From: Bacteroides finegoldii DSM 17565
Lineage (GTDB): Bacteria > Bacteroidota > Bacteroidia > Bacteroidales > Bacteroidaceae
Reading direction: 5' to 3'
DNA length: 48,509 bases
NCBI RefSeq assembly: GCF_000156195.1
Contig: NZ_GG688325.1
Location: forward strand, 1-48,509
The first letter of the stretch is position 1. Each line of letters begins with the position of its first letter. The notes below the pieces were generated by a model. That model did no database searches, was not told the origin of the DNA, and was given only the letters and a program-made list of their open reading frames with translations. Position numbers and translations under genes: made by a program. Below are positions 1 to 7,406 of this stretch, in pieces.

Positions 1-48
1 ATGGATAGTCCCCACAAATATTTGTAGCGAGAGTTTTTTTATTTTCAA

Positions 49-525
49 TTACTTACTATTATAAGCCACCAACATCCAAACCAGTTTTTCCTGTTCTTTC
101 AGATAATCGCTCATCATCGAAACGGTTACTTCGTCTCCGGCTTGAGAAGCGATAGACAGAATCTTGCGTTCCTCACCGATCAGATAGCTGATAGACTGGA
201 GAATGCTGTTCAGAGCCTCGTCACCATTGCTCACCTTGTCCACTTCATTGATATTAGCCACTTTCAGATAATCACTGAATTTGTTGGCAGGAGTTCCGCC
301 CAACATTAGGATTCGTTCTGCTATTTCGTCCACCTTTTCGGCTGTGTCGTCATACATCTTCTCGAACTGGCTATGGAGAACGAAGAAATTATGTCCTTTG
401 ATGTTCCAGTGGAAACCACGAAGATTCGTGTAATATACTTGGAAGTCCGCTAATAGTTGTTGCAAAGATGCTACTACGTTGTTTGCTCCCGATTCATTCA
501 GCTTGATAAATTCTAAAGTTTTCAT
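49..525 (-). CDS. dps: Dps-family ferritin-like DNA-binding protein
   Basis: A 158-aa protein of normal Dps length. Dps forms a cytoplasmic 12-mer that oxidises Fe(II) with peroxide, stores iron and protects DNA. The ferroxidase ligands are visible with the spacing of the E. coli protein: H39, H51, D66 and E70, in the segment GFHWNIKGHNFF and the helix after it. The gene is divergent from oxyR with 138 bp between the start codons, and a Bacteroides-type promoter lies at 577-608. Induction by OxyR under peroxide or oxygen stress is known for Bacteroides dps and fits this arrangement. No truncation is seen. Confidence 0.95.
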   Translation of the reverse strand: MKTLEFIKLNESGANNVVASLQQLLADFQVYYTNLRGFHWNIKGHNFFVLHSQFEKMYDDTAEKVDEIAERILMLGGTPANKFSDYLKVANINEVDKVSNGDEALNSILQSISYLIGEERKILSIASQAGDEVTVSMMSDYLKEQEKLVWMLVAYNSK

Positions 526-576
526 ATTCGTTTTATTTTTAATGATTTATACTCGTTTTATTTTTTTTCTGTACTG

Positions 577-608
577 CAAAGATAAGGCGTAAAATGCTTG
601 CTGTCAAA
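577..608 (-). promoter_or_regulatory. dps promoter, interleaved with the oxyR promoter
   Basis: Read on the minus strand, a -33 TTTG (608-605) lies 20 bp from a -7 TATCTTTG (584-577), which fits the Bacteroides TTTG / TAnnTTTG pattern. The oxyR -33 element falls between these two boxes, so one bound regulator could affect both genes. Confidence 0.65.
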
Positions 609-627
609 CTGAAAATTTCTATCTTTG
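597..627 (+). promoter_or_regulatory. oxyR promoter
   Basis: A -33 element CTTG (597-600) is separated by 19 bp from a -7 box TATCTTTG (620-627), matching the Bacteroides consensus. The oxyR start codon is 36 bp downstream. Confidence 0.6.
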
Positions 628-663
628 CATAGATGAAATCTATAACTTTAAATAATTTGATAG

Positions 664-1590
664 ATGACAATACAACAATTGGAATACATATTAGCGGTAG
701 ATCAGTTCCGGCATTTTGCCCGGGCGGCTGAATATTGCCGGGTGACACAGCCTACATTGAGTGCCATGATTCAGAAGTTGGAAGACGAGCTGGGTGTGAA
801 GCTGTTCGACCGAACCGTGCAACCCGTTTGCCCTACTACTATCGGGCAAAAAGTGATTGATCAGGCACGGGTGATTTTAGCTCAGGCGGCTCAGGTAAAA
901 GAGATAATCAGTGAAGAGAAACAATCATTGTCCGGCATATTCCGTTTAGGAGTATTGCCGACGGTAGCTCCTTACCTGCTTCCGCGTTTCTTCCCCCAAT
1001 TGATGGAGAAGTATCCGGAGTTGGATATTCGGGTGACGGAAATGAAGACGCAGGATATTCAGCAGGCCTTGCATGCCGGAGATCTGGATGCGGGAATTAT
1101 CGCCAGCAAGCTGGAGGATAGTTTTCTGACGGAAGAAACATTGTTTTACGAGCAATTTTATGCGTATGTATCCAAGAAAGAACCCTCCTTCAAACATGAT
1201 GTTATCCGCACCTCCGATATAACCGGTGAACGGCTTTGGCTGTTGGATGAGGGACATTGCTTTCGCGACCAACTCGTTCGCTTTTGCCAGATGGAAGCGG
1301 TGAAAGTCAGTCAGATGGCCTATCGTCTGGGTAGTATGGAAACCTTCATGCGGATGGTGGAAAGCGGAAAAGGAATCACGTTTATCCCCGAACTGGCTGT
1401 CGTGCAGTTGACGGAAGAACAACGTAAACTAGTGCGGCCGTTCGCCATCCCGCGTCCTACACGCCAGGTTGTGTTGGCTACAAGCAAAGATTTCGTTCGC
1501 CACACTTTGCTTTGCGTCCTCAAGGAAGAGATAAAATCAGCGGTCCCTAAAGAAATGCTGACGTTGCAGTCTGTTCAGTGTTTACTGTAG
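664..1590 (+). CDS. oxyR: OxyR, LysR-type peroxide-sensing regulator
   Basis: A 308-aa LysR-type regulator with an N-terminal winged HTH (about residues 1-60) and a C-terminal sensor domain. The redox pair that defines OxyR is present as C199 and C208 in the segment GHCFRDQLVRFC, at the same numbering as in E. coli OxyR. H2O2 is expected to oxidise this pair to a disulfide and activate peroxide-defence genes, including the divergent dps. The start at 664 (MTIQQLEYI) is the normal LysR start. Apart from OxyR itself, any LysR function without the cysteine pair is excluded. Confidence 0.95.
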   Translation: MTIQQLEYILAVDQFRHFARAAEYCRVTQPTLSAMIQKLEDELGVKLFDRTVQPVCPTTIGQKVIDQARVILAQAAQVKEIISEEKQSLSGIFRLGVLPTVAPYLLPRFFPQLMEKYPELDIRVTEMKTQDIQQALHAGDLDAGIIASKLEDSFLTEETLFYEQFYAYVSKKEPSFKHDVIRTSDITGERLWLLDEGHCFRDQLVRFCQMEAVKVSQMAYRLGSMETFMRMVESGKGITFIPELAVVQLTEEQRKLVRPFAIPRPTRQVVLATSKDFVRHTLLCVLKEEIKSAVPKEMLTLQSVQCLL

Positions 1591-1614
1591 TCTGTCAGCT
1601 CAGTGTTTGCCGTA

Positions 1615-2538
1615 TCAACTTACTTTCGCCGTTTTATTCTTGAGCCATTGGCTTATTTCAGCTCCTTTGAAATAGATAATCAAGGAGCTGACAATAATAA
1701 TCATTCCTGCCACTGTACTGAATGTGGGATATTCGTCCGGCAGCATAACCCAACTCAGTACTGCACCGAGAATGGGATTGATCAGCCTGCACATATTGAT
1801 ATCGCTGACTTTCGCTCCTTTGCTTTGCAAGGCGATAAACCAGAAGCTGAAGGCGAAGACCGAGATAAATACGAGAATGCCGAGACTGATATAGAATCCG
1901 CTTGGCTTTCCGATGAAAGAATGATAACCTTCCGTGCCCAATCCTACCATATATATAAGCAGTCCTCCGAAAAACATCTGTACGGCATTCAGGAAAATAG
2001 GATTCACCTTTCCCTTATCTTCCGAAACGGAGATGGCGGAATAGCCTTGAAAAATGATACTAAGCAGCAGAAGCACGATACCCGTAATTCCTTTCCAGTC
2101 GAGCGGCTCGCCGTCACTTCCCATTCCGATGATAAGGAACAGTCCGATAAGGCTGACAATGAGACTGATAATCTTATGCGCGTTTAGGCGGTCATCGCTT
2201 GCGAGCAGATGAGCCAACAATACATTGATAAGGGGAGTCATTCCCATGATGATAGACGAGATGGCCCCGCTTACAAAGTCCACGCCAAAATAAAAGGCCG
2301 TGTATCCCATAAACATATTGATAAGCACTAGGTTCAGAAATAGTTTGCTGTGTTGCCGTATTTCCTGCCACATTCCTTTGTGCCAGGTATATGCGAATAA
2401 GATAATCCCCACAGTCGTGAAACGGAGTCCGGCAAAATTCATGGGAGTGAAATCGTAGCTCAGCCCTTGTTTGATAAAGGGATTGACGATAGCCCATAGA
2501 ACAGAGGCCAATATAGCATAAAAGAGTCCTTTTTTCAT
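1615..2538 (-). CDS. EamA/DMT-superfamily permease
   Basis: A 307-aa inner-membrane protein with about ten hydrophobic segments arranged as two EamA repeats (roughly residues 5-140 and 155-295). The family exports metabolites or amino acids, but the substrate cannot be read from sequence. It converges on oxyR with a 24-bp gap. A -7 box (TATCTTTG at 2577-2570, minus strand) lies upstream of the start. Length is typical of the family and no defect is seen. Confidence 0.88.
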   Translation of the reverse strand: MKKGLFYAILASVLWAIVNPFIKQGLSYDFTPMNFAGLRFTTVGIILFAYTWHKGMWQEIRQHSKLFLNLVLINMFMGYTAFYFGVDFVSGAISSIIMGMTPLINVLLAHLLASDDRLNAHKIISLIVSLIGLFLIIGMGSDGEPLDWKGITGIVLLLLSIIFQGYSAISVSEDKGKVNPIFLNAVQMFFGGLLIYMVGLGTEGYHSFIGKPSGFYISLGILVFISVFAFSFWFIALQSKGAKVSDINMCRLINPILGAVLSWVMLPDEYPTFSTVAGMIIIVSSLIIYFKGAEISQWLKNKTAKVS

Positions 2539-2569
2539 TTGAAATAATTCCTTTGTTTAAAAAATGTTG

Positions 2570-2577
2570 CAAAGATA
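2570..2577 (-). promoter_or_regulatory. -7 box of the EamA permease gene
   Basis: TATCTTTG on the minus strand, 31 bp upstream of the start codon at 2538. No good -33 box is visible at the usual spacing. Confidence 0.45.
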
Positions 2578-2660
2578 GCTATAATTGTATAGATATACTT
2601 TGACTTTCAGACTTAATTGATTATTTTTGGAAAATAAACAATTAACAATATTGATTTACT

Positions 2661-3341
2661 ATGAAGAAGTACATTTCAGAAATGATCGGGACAATGGTAC
2701 TTGTCCTTATGGGATGTGGTAGTGCCGTTTTTGCGGGCAATATGGCGGGAACAGTAGGTGCCGGTGTGGGCACGGTAGGTGTGGCTTTGGCCTTTGGATT
2801 ATCAGTAGTGGCGATGGCGTATGCTATCGGAGGCATTTCGGGATGTCATATTAACCCTGCTATCACTTTAGGGGTATTTCTGACAGGACGTATGAATGGA
2901 AAAGATGCAGGAATGTATATGCTTTTCCAAGTGATCGGAGCTATTATCGGCTCGGCTATTCTTTTTGCTTTGGTTTCTACCGGAGCCCATGACGGTCCTA
3001 CGGTAACGGGATCGAACAGTTTTGGTGACGGGGAGATGTTACAGGCATTCATTGCGGAAGCGGTATTTACTTTCATTTTTGTATTGGTAGTGCTTGGTGC
3101 TACCGACTCGAAGAAGGGGGCAGGTAATTTGGCAGGACTTGCTATCGGCCTCACTCTGGTGTTGGTGCATATCGTATGTATTCCTATTACAGGTACTTCT
3201 GTCAATCCGGCACGCAGTATTGCTCCGGCATTGTTCGAGGGAGGAGAAGCCTTGTCGCAGTTGTGGCTATTCATCATTGCTCCTTTCGTCGGAGCTGCCT
3301 TGAGCGCTGTCGTATGGAATTATCTGGGAGATAAGAAATAA
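2661..3341 (+). CDS. aqpZ: Aquaporin Z-like MIP channel
   Basis: A 226-aa MIP-family channel with six membrane segments and both half-helix NPA motifs: GCHINPAITLG (N65-P66-A67) and TSVNPARS near residue 185. The His in LVHIV and the Thr and Arg around the second NPA correspond to the narrow selectivity filter of water-selective AqpZ, and there is no glycerol-facilitator D-loop. It should conduct water through the inner membrane. It stands alone between a minus-strand permease and a convergent lipoprotein gene, and is followed by a bidirectional terminator hairpin. Confidence 0.92.
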   Translation: MKKYISEMIGTMVLVLMGCGSAVFAGNMAGTVGAGVGTVGVALAFGLSVVAMAYAIGGISGCHINPAITLGVFLTGRMNGKDAGMYMLFQVIGAIIGSAILFALVSTGAHDGPTVTGSNSFGDGEMLQAFIAEAVFTFIFVLVVLGATDSKKGAGNLAGLAIGLTLVLVHIVCIPITGTSVNPARSIAPALFEGGEALSQLWLFIIAPFVGAALSAVVWNYLGDKK

Positions 3342-3357
3342 CTCATAAAAAAGAAAG

Positions 3358-3383
3358 GGACGGCAGTTTCACAACTACCGTCC
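3358..3383. terminator. Bidirectional terminator between aqpZ and the lipoprotein gene
   Basis: Hairpin with arms GGACGGcAGTT and AACTaCCGTCC (one mismatch) and loop TCAC. On the minus strand it is followed by a T-rich run, and on the plus strand by a weaker one. It lies in the gap between two convergent genes. Confidence 0.7.
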
Positions 3384-3441
3384 TCCTTTGCGTAATTAAT
3401 ATATTAAAAAAAAAGAGTGTTTTTCATTTTAGATTAGCAGA

Positions 3442-4167
3442 TTAGGGAAATTTTACTTCATAAGTTTTAATGCCGCTATATAGGGTATTTACGCGGATTC
3501 TCAGTCCTTTCTTTCCTTCCATCCGGTCCTTGATTTTATCTAGCTTGAAAGATACGTATCCCTCACCCAAAGTCTGGGGATAGTCTCCCTCACTGTTGTG
3601 ACGGAATTCAAGATTGATATATTCATCTTTTCCGCTACCGTCTTCTGTGGTAGGAGCGGCTTCCGCTTTGGGGATTACCAGATTCAGGAAATGTTTTTTA
3701 TCTGCACTGTGCGTACCGTAGTATTGGTATTCAATCGTCAGATATTTGTTATCTTTGTTGATACGCATATCAGTAGTGTTTATTTTATCATCTCCGATTT
3801 TCTCTTCAGTATTTTCATCGTCATCCATCTCGACGATATCTTTTGTAAGTATTTCATTAATCTGTTTTACTTGCACATTGTAGTCATATCCGTTTACGGG
3901 AGTTTCCAGTTCGTTAAAAATGACAAAGGCGCGTTGCCCCTCTGCAAATTCCGCACTGTTCCATTCCTGGCCATTATTGGGATACATCTTTTCACCGTTA
4001 TCGAGAGTGAAATAAAAATCCTTGCTATCCTGGCTGATTTTGTTGATCGTGCTGATAACCAGCAGGTCGGCCGGACCGTCGTTATCGTCCAGGCATGACT
4101 GAAGAATCAGCGTAGTGGTCATAATAGCAAAGATAAAGGCAATGAATTTAAATTTCTTCATATACAT
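3442..4167 (-). CDS. NigD-like lipoprotein
   Basis: A 241-aa secreted lipoprotein. The first ~24 residues form a type II signal peptide ending in the lipobox LILQSC, with lipidation expected at C25, followed by an acidic stretch DDNDG. The body is beta-rich ([11 protein letters not shown] ... [14 protein letters not shown]) and resembles the NigD-like OB-fold plus C-terminal domain family of Bacteroides cell-envelope proteins. Their function is largely unknown; the name comes from a bacteriocin-associated locus. The start MYMKKF could also be the third codon (ATG at 4161). It is divergent from the downstream sigma factor operon. Confidence 0.75.
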   Translation of the reverse strand: MYMKKFKFIAFIFAIMTTTLILQSCLDDNDGPADLLVISTINKISQDSKDFYFTLDNGEKMYPNNGQEWNSAEFAEGQRAFVIFNELETPVNGYDYNVQVKQINEILTKDIVEMDDDENTEEKIGDDKINTTDMRINKDNKYLTIEYQYYGTHSADKKHFLNLVIPKAEAAPTTEDGSGKDEYINLEFRHNSEGDYPQTLGEGYVSFKLDKIKDRMEGKKGLRIRVNTLYSGIKTYEVKFP

Positions 4168-4270
4168 ACTTAGGTTTTAGATTGATTAATTATTGCTTTG
4201 TATTGGAAAAATGCGTAGAGAACGGAAATATTGCATTCGAATCTGTTAAAGAAACAAAAGTGCAAAAAGA

Positions 4271-4302
4271 GTTGTTCTCTAGGTGCAGTATTTCTATCTT
4301 TG
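4271..4302 (+). promoter_or_regulatory. Promoter of the ECF sigma factor operon
   Basis: GTTG (4271-4274) is followed after 20 bp by the -7 box TATCTTTG (4295-4302). This is a housekeeping-type Bacteroides promoter, 34 bp before the sigma factor ATG. Confidence 0.6.
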
Positions 4303-4335
4303 CTGCATTTATAAGGTAAACACGTGTATAGGAGA

Positions 4336-4884
4336 ATGGAAGAATTTGAGTTGTCGGAACAATGCAGGCTAGGCAATAACCGTGCCCGCAAGGAGCTGTA
4401 TGAGCAGTATGCGGGGCGTATGCTTGGAATTTGTCTTCGGTATATCGGCGACCGTGATACTGCCCAAGACCTGCTTCACGACGGTTTTATAAAGATATTC
4501 GATTCTTTCGACAAGTTCACCTGGCGGGGTGAAGGTTCCCTGCGGGCGTGGATGGAGAGGGTGATGGTCAACATTGCATTGCAGTATCTTCGCAAGAACG
4601 ATGTAATGAATCAGTCGACACCCTTGGAAGAGCTGCCAGAGGAATATGAAGAGCCGGATACATCCGATGTAGAGGCGATTCCGCAAAAAGTGCTGATGCA
4701 GTTTATCGAAGAGTTGCCCGTCGGATACCGTACCGTGTTTAACCTTTATACCTTCGAAGACAAGTCGCATAAGGAAATTGCCCAAGCATTAGGTATCAAT
4801 GAAAAATCTTCGGCTTCGCAACTGTTTCGCGCGAAGAGTGTATTGGCAAAAAGAGTAAAAGAATGGATAATGCATAATGGATAG
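4336..4884 (+). CDS. ECF-type RNA polymerase sigma factor
   Basis: A 182-aa sigma-70 family protein. Region 2 is recognised in GRMLGICLRYIGDRDTAQDL followed by HDGFIKIF. Region 4 (about residues 120-175) carries a HTH in the segment around HKEIAQALGI. ATG 4336 (MEEFEL) is chosen; an in-frame GTG at 4324 would add only four residues. The next gene starts 6 bp after its stop and looks like its membrane-bound partner, so the pair probably forms a trans-envelope signalling unit. The signal and target promoters are unknown. Confidence 0.9.
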   Translation: MEEFELSEQCRLGNNRARKELYEQYAGRMLGICLRYIGDRDTAQDLLHDGFIKIFDSFDKFTWRGEGSLRAWMERVMVNIALQYLRKNDVMNQSTPLEELPEEYEEPDTSDVEAIPQKVLMQFIEELPVGYRTVFNLYTFEDKSHKEIAQALGINEKSSASQLFRAKSVLAKRVKEWIMHNG

Positions 4885-4890
4885 ATAGAG

Positions 4891-6147
4891 ATGGAAGAGA
4901 AAGATTTGTGGATGAATAAGTTGAAGGAGAAGCTCGCGGATTATTCCGAGCCTGTACCTGCTTCCGGTTGGGAACAACTGGAGAAAGAGCTTATGCCTCC
5001 TGTGGAGAGGAGAATATATCCTTATCGAAGATGGATGATGGTTGCTGCAGCCGTTATATTACTGGCCGTTGTCTCGTCCGTAAGCCTGTATTTTCTGGGA
5101 ACACCTGCTGCGGATCATATACGTAATACGCAAACTCCGGCATTGGCTTCTATGCCCGATGCGTTGCCGGGAGTGCAGCGACCGGATGTGCAGGGCTCTT
5201 CCGTGGAACCTGTATTGAGACCGGTGGCTCGTGAGAACCGGTTGGCGAAGGCGGCTCCTGCAGTTTCCGAACATAAGGCGATAGGAGACGAATTTGCAGT
5301 GGAGGAGGTTGAATCTGTTTCGGAAGAAGTTGAACCTACGGTGAAGGAAGAAGCGGAAAAGATGGAAGAAAAGCGTTCGGATATGACACAGACTGAGAAT
5401 GATGACCGATCTACTGTCAGAAGACCTCGCCGACCTTCCGGTAAGGATAAATATCATATTCCGGCAGAGAAAGCGACTTCTCGAAAAGGGACATGGTCGA
5501 TGGGGCTTTCAGTCGGCAATTCCGGAGGGGCTTCAACGGAAGTGGGGACAGGAATCAATCCTTACATGTCTCGTGTGAGTATGCTTTCTGTTTCAGACGG
5601 TTTGATGGAGATTCCTAACGACCAGACATTGGTTTTTGAGGGTGGAGTACCTTATCTGCTTCAAAAAGAAAGGCGGGTAGTAGACATTAAGCATCACCAA
5701 CCCATCTCTTTCGGATTATCCGTCCGTAAAGCTTTGGCGAGAGGCTTTTCTCTTGAGACGGGGCTGACCTATACATTACTTTCTTCGGACGCGAAACTTG
5801 CGAATGAAGAACATCAGATAGAACAGAAGCTGCACTATGTCGGTATCCCATTGCGTGCCAACTGGAATTTTCTGGATAAGAAACTCGTGACTCTTTATGT
5901 ATCCGGTGGTGGTATGGTCGAGAAGTGTGTTTATGGCAAGCTCGGTTCGGACAAGGAGACGGTGAAACCTCTGCAATTCTCGGTGTCCGGTGCGGTGGGT
6001 GCGCAGTTGAATGCCACGAAACATATCGGTATTTATGTAGAACCGGGTGTCGCTTACTATTTCGATGATGGTTCGGATATTCAGACGATACGAAAGGAGA
6101 ATCCGTTCAATTTCAATATACAGGCGGGTGTCCGTTTAACTTATTAA
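4891..6147 (+). CDS. Anti-sigma-like membrane protein with C-terminal barrel-like domain
   Basis: A 418-aa protein with a short cytoplasmic N-terminus, one membrane helix at about residues 48-70, and a long low-complexity linker rich in E, V, K and R (about 75-190). The C-terminal region (about 200-418) has alternating beta strands such as FSLETGLTYTLL and IGIYVEPGVAYYF, as in the PorT/OmpX-like outer-membrane barrel proteins of Bacteroidetes. The gene follows the sigma factor by 6 bp, so the N-terminus may sequester it. A single inner-membrane helix joined to a barrel-like end suggests a protein that spans the periplasm, or a soluble beta domain. Function is inferred from context. Confidence 0.7.
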   Translation: MEEKDLWMNKLKEKLADYSEPVPASGWEQLEKELMPPVERRIYPYRRWMMVAAAVILLAVVSSVSLYFLGTPAADHIRNTQTPALASMPDALPGVQRPDVQGSSVEPVLRPVARENRLAKAAPAVSEHKAIGDEFAVEEVESVSEEVEPTVKEEAEKMEEKRSDMTQTENDDRSTVRRPRRPSGKDKYHIPAEKATSRKGTWSMGLSVGNSGGASTEVGTGINPYMSRVSMLSVSDGLMEIPNDQTLVFEGGVPYLLQKERRVVDIKHHQPISFGLSVRKALARGFSLETGLTYTLLSSDAKLANEEHQIEQKLHYVGIPLRANWNFLDKKLVTLYVSGGGMVEKCVYGKLGSDKETVKPLQFSVSGAVGAQLNATKHIGIYVEPGVAYYFDDGSDIQTIRKENPFNFNIQAGVRLTY

Positions 6148-6180
6148 TCAGACTGTAACTATTCAAAATAATCATATTGA

Positions 6181-6306
6181 TTGATAAAGGAAGTCTCTAC
6201 TCCTGAAAGTCAGGGCTTTCTTCCTGTGTTCTGGATTGGTGCGGCTTTACTATCTGTTTTCTTTGCCTTATTGGTTTGGAATGCGAAGTCGAAAGAAGTG
6301 GATTAA
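6181..6306 (+). pseudogene. Possible remnant of a membrane transporter C-terminus
   Basis: A 41-codon open frame beginning at TTG 6181 encodes one hydrophobic helix (VFWIGAALLSVFFALLVW) followed by a charged tail ending KSKEVD. It resembles the last helix of a transporter. No full gene lies upstream, and an in-frame stop lies immediately before it. It may be a relic, or a real single-helix microprotein. The evidence is weak. Confidence 0.25.
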
Positions 6307-6356
6307 AAGTGAGTACATTAGGTTAAAAATAAAGTCTTACTTTTCGAAGTATTAGT

Positions 6357-6404
6357 AACTATTTCGGGTGAGAGTTATTATAAGTCTTCCCGGAATAGTT
6401 TTTA
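6357..6404 (+). terminator. Terminator downstream of the sigma/anti-sigma operon
   Basis: Arms AACTATTtCGGG (6357-6368) and CCCGGAATAGTT (6389-6400) form a 12-bp stem with one G-T pair, followed by a short T run. Confidence 0.6.
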
Positions 6405-6429
6405 TTTAATAATTTAATGTGATTGTTTT

Positions 6430-6845
6430 ATGAAACACGTATTTGACGATGAGTTATTTTGTTCGTTGAAAAACGAACTTAGTGAGGTAAGCGCACAGAT
6501 TGATGCGCAAAGTGCAAAATTGATGGGTCTGATCGACCAAAAAAAAGAATATCCGCTCAACTGATTCGGGAAACGAAGTCGGAGATACCTGCTAGCATAG
6601 AATATCTGGGAGATCCGAAAAGATTCATCGCCATTATTCTGCGGGCTATTGATCAGAAGAGATTGACTTTCAATGGAACTGCTAATAGCGAACAGACTAT
6701 CCGTTATTTAGCGACTGTGATAGACGTGATTAGCCCGAAAACTGGCAAGGTACTTAAGATAGAGACACTGGTATCTTATGCGAAGAAGATACATGCCGGA
6801 GAGATAGAGGGCTGTAAGGAAGGGGAGTTTGACTGGCTTGGATAA
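6430..6845 (+). pseudogene. Frameshifted unknown gene (about 138 aa if restored)
   Basis: ATG 6430 opens a frame (MKHVFDDELFCSLKNELSEV...) that stops after 45 codons. A second frame starting within the same A-run continues to 6845 through RISAQLIRETK, then YLGDPKRFIAIILRAIDQ, and ends GEFDWLG. The two frames join by a -1 shift at the eight-A run 6539-6546 (codons CAA AAA AAA G). The joined protein would be about 138 aa, with a coiled-coil N-terminus and an alpha/beta C-terminus. I do not recognise the family. It could be a decayed gene, a phase-variable homopolymer, a programmed -1 frameshift or a sequencing error. Confidence 0.5.
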
Positions 6846-7144
6846 GCCAGGTTGCTGGATTTAGAAAAACATGGCGGGAAATTTGAAAAAGACGGTGGCT
6901 TTTTTCAGATTTTCCGCTGTCTTTTTCAGAAAGAGAATACAAAAGTGTGAGAGGTGTGAGAGAGAATTTTCAACTTTCTACTTTTCTATTATTTAATTCT
7001 ATTATCTATATATTCAATTAAAAAAAATACAAATGTTACAAATCCTCTCTCACACCTCTCACACTTTCGTGGTAAATAGAATGAAAATAGATAAAAACAG
7101 GAAGTTTTGTTGTATAGTTGAACAACATCTCGTGTATTTGCAGT
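6846..7144. other. AT-rich non-coding stretch holding a long inverted repeat
   Basis: No convincing gene. Its main content is the 23-bp inverted repeat at 6942-6964 / 7045-7067, with an AT-rich 80-bp spacer. Confidence 0.5.
6942..7067. repeat. 23-bp perfect inverted repeat
   Basis: The arm at 6942-6964 begins AAAGTGTGAGAGG; its exact complement is at 7045-7067. Each arm contains two copies of GTGTGAGAG. The 80-bp spacer is AT-rich and non-coding. It could form a cruciform or mark the ends of a small element. Confidence 0.7.
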
Positions 7145-7305
7145 ATGGAAAGGAAAATAATTGCATATAAAGGATGTTTTAAAGAGTTCTTAAATAGCTT
7201 GGATGCAAGCACCAAGATAAAATATTATATGTGCTAATGCTTTTGGAGACACAGGATAGGATACCTGTTAAGTTTATATCGGATAATGAATGTCTTAGGG
7301 TGTAG
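7145..7305 (+). pseudogene. Remnant of a RelE/HigB (Gp49-like) toxin
   Basis: ATG 7145 encodes MERKIIAYKGCFKEFLNSLD and then stops at 7235. In the -1 frame the sequence continues as KILYVLMLLETQDRIPVKF before a second stop at 7303. The joined text looks like the N-terminal half of the RelE/ParE toxin type annotated as phage-derived Gp49-like in Bacteroides. The catalytic C-terminal half and any antitoxin gene are missing. Family assignment is by pattern recall and is moderate. Confidence 0.45.
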
Positions 7306-7336
7306 AATCGAATTTTCGATGGATTTGTAGGGATAA

Positions 7337-7371
7337 AAAATGCAGAGTTGTCAAAGATAACTCTGCATTTT
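7337..7371. terminator. Bidirectional terminator downstream of the VirE-type gene
   Basis: A 13-bp perfect stem (AAAATGCAGAGTT / AACTCTGCATTTT) with a 9-nt loop. A T-run follows in the minus-strand direction, so it should end transcription of the gene stopping at 7407. Confidence 0.75.
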
Positions 7372-7406
7372 TATTAGCTACTGTACCCAATCATGGGTCG
7401 CTCTTT

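Noticed and set aside
1603..2187. 194-codon plus-strand frame opposite the EamA permease
   Set aside because: Antisense shadow of a clear membrane protein gene.
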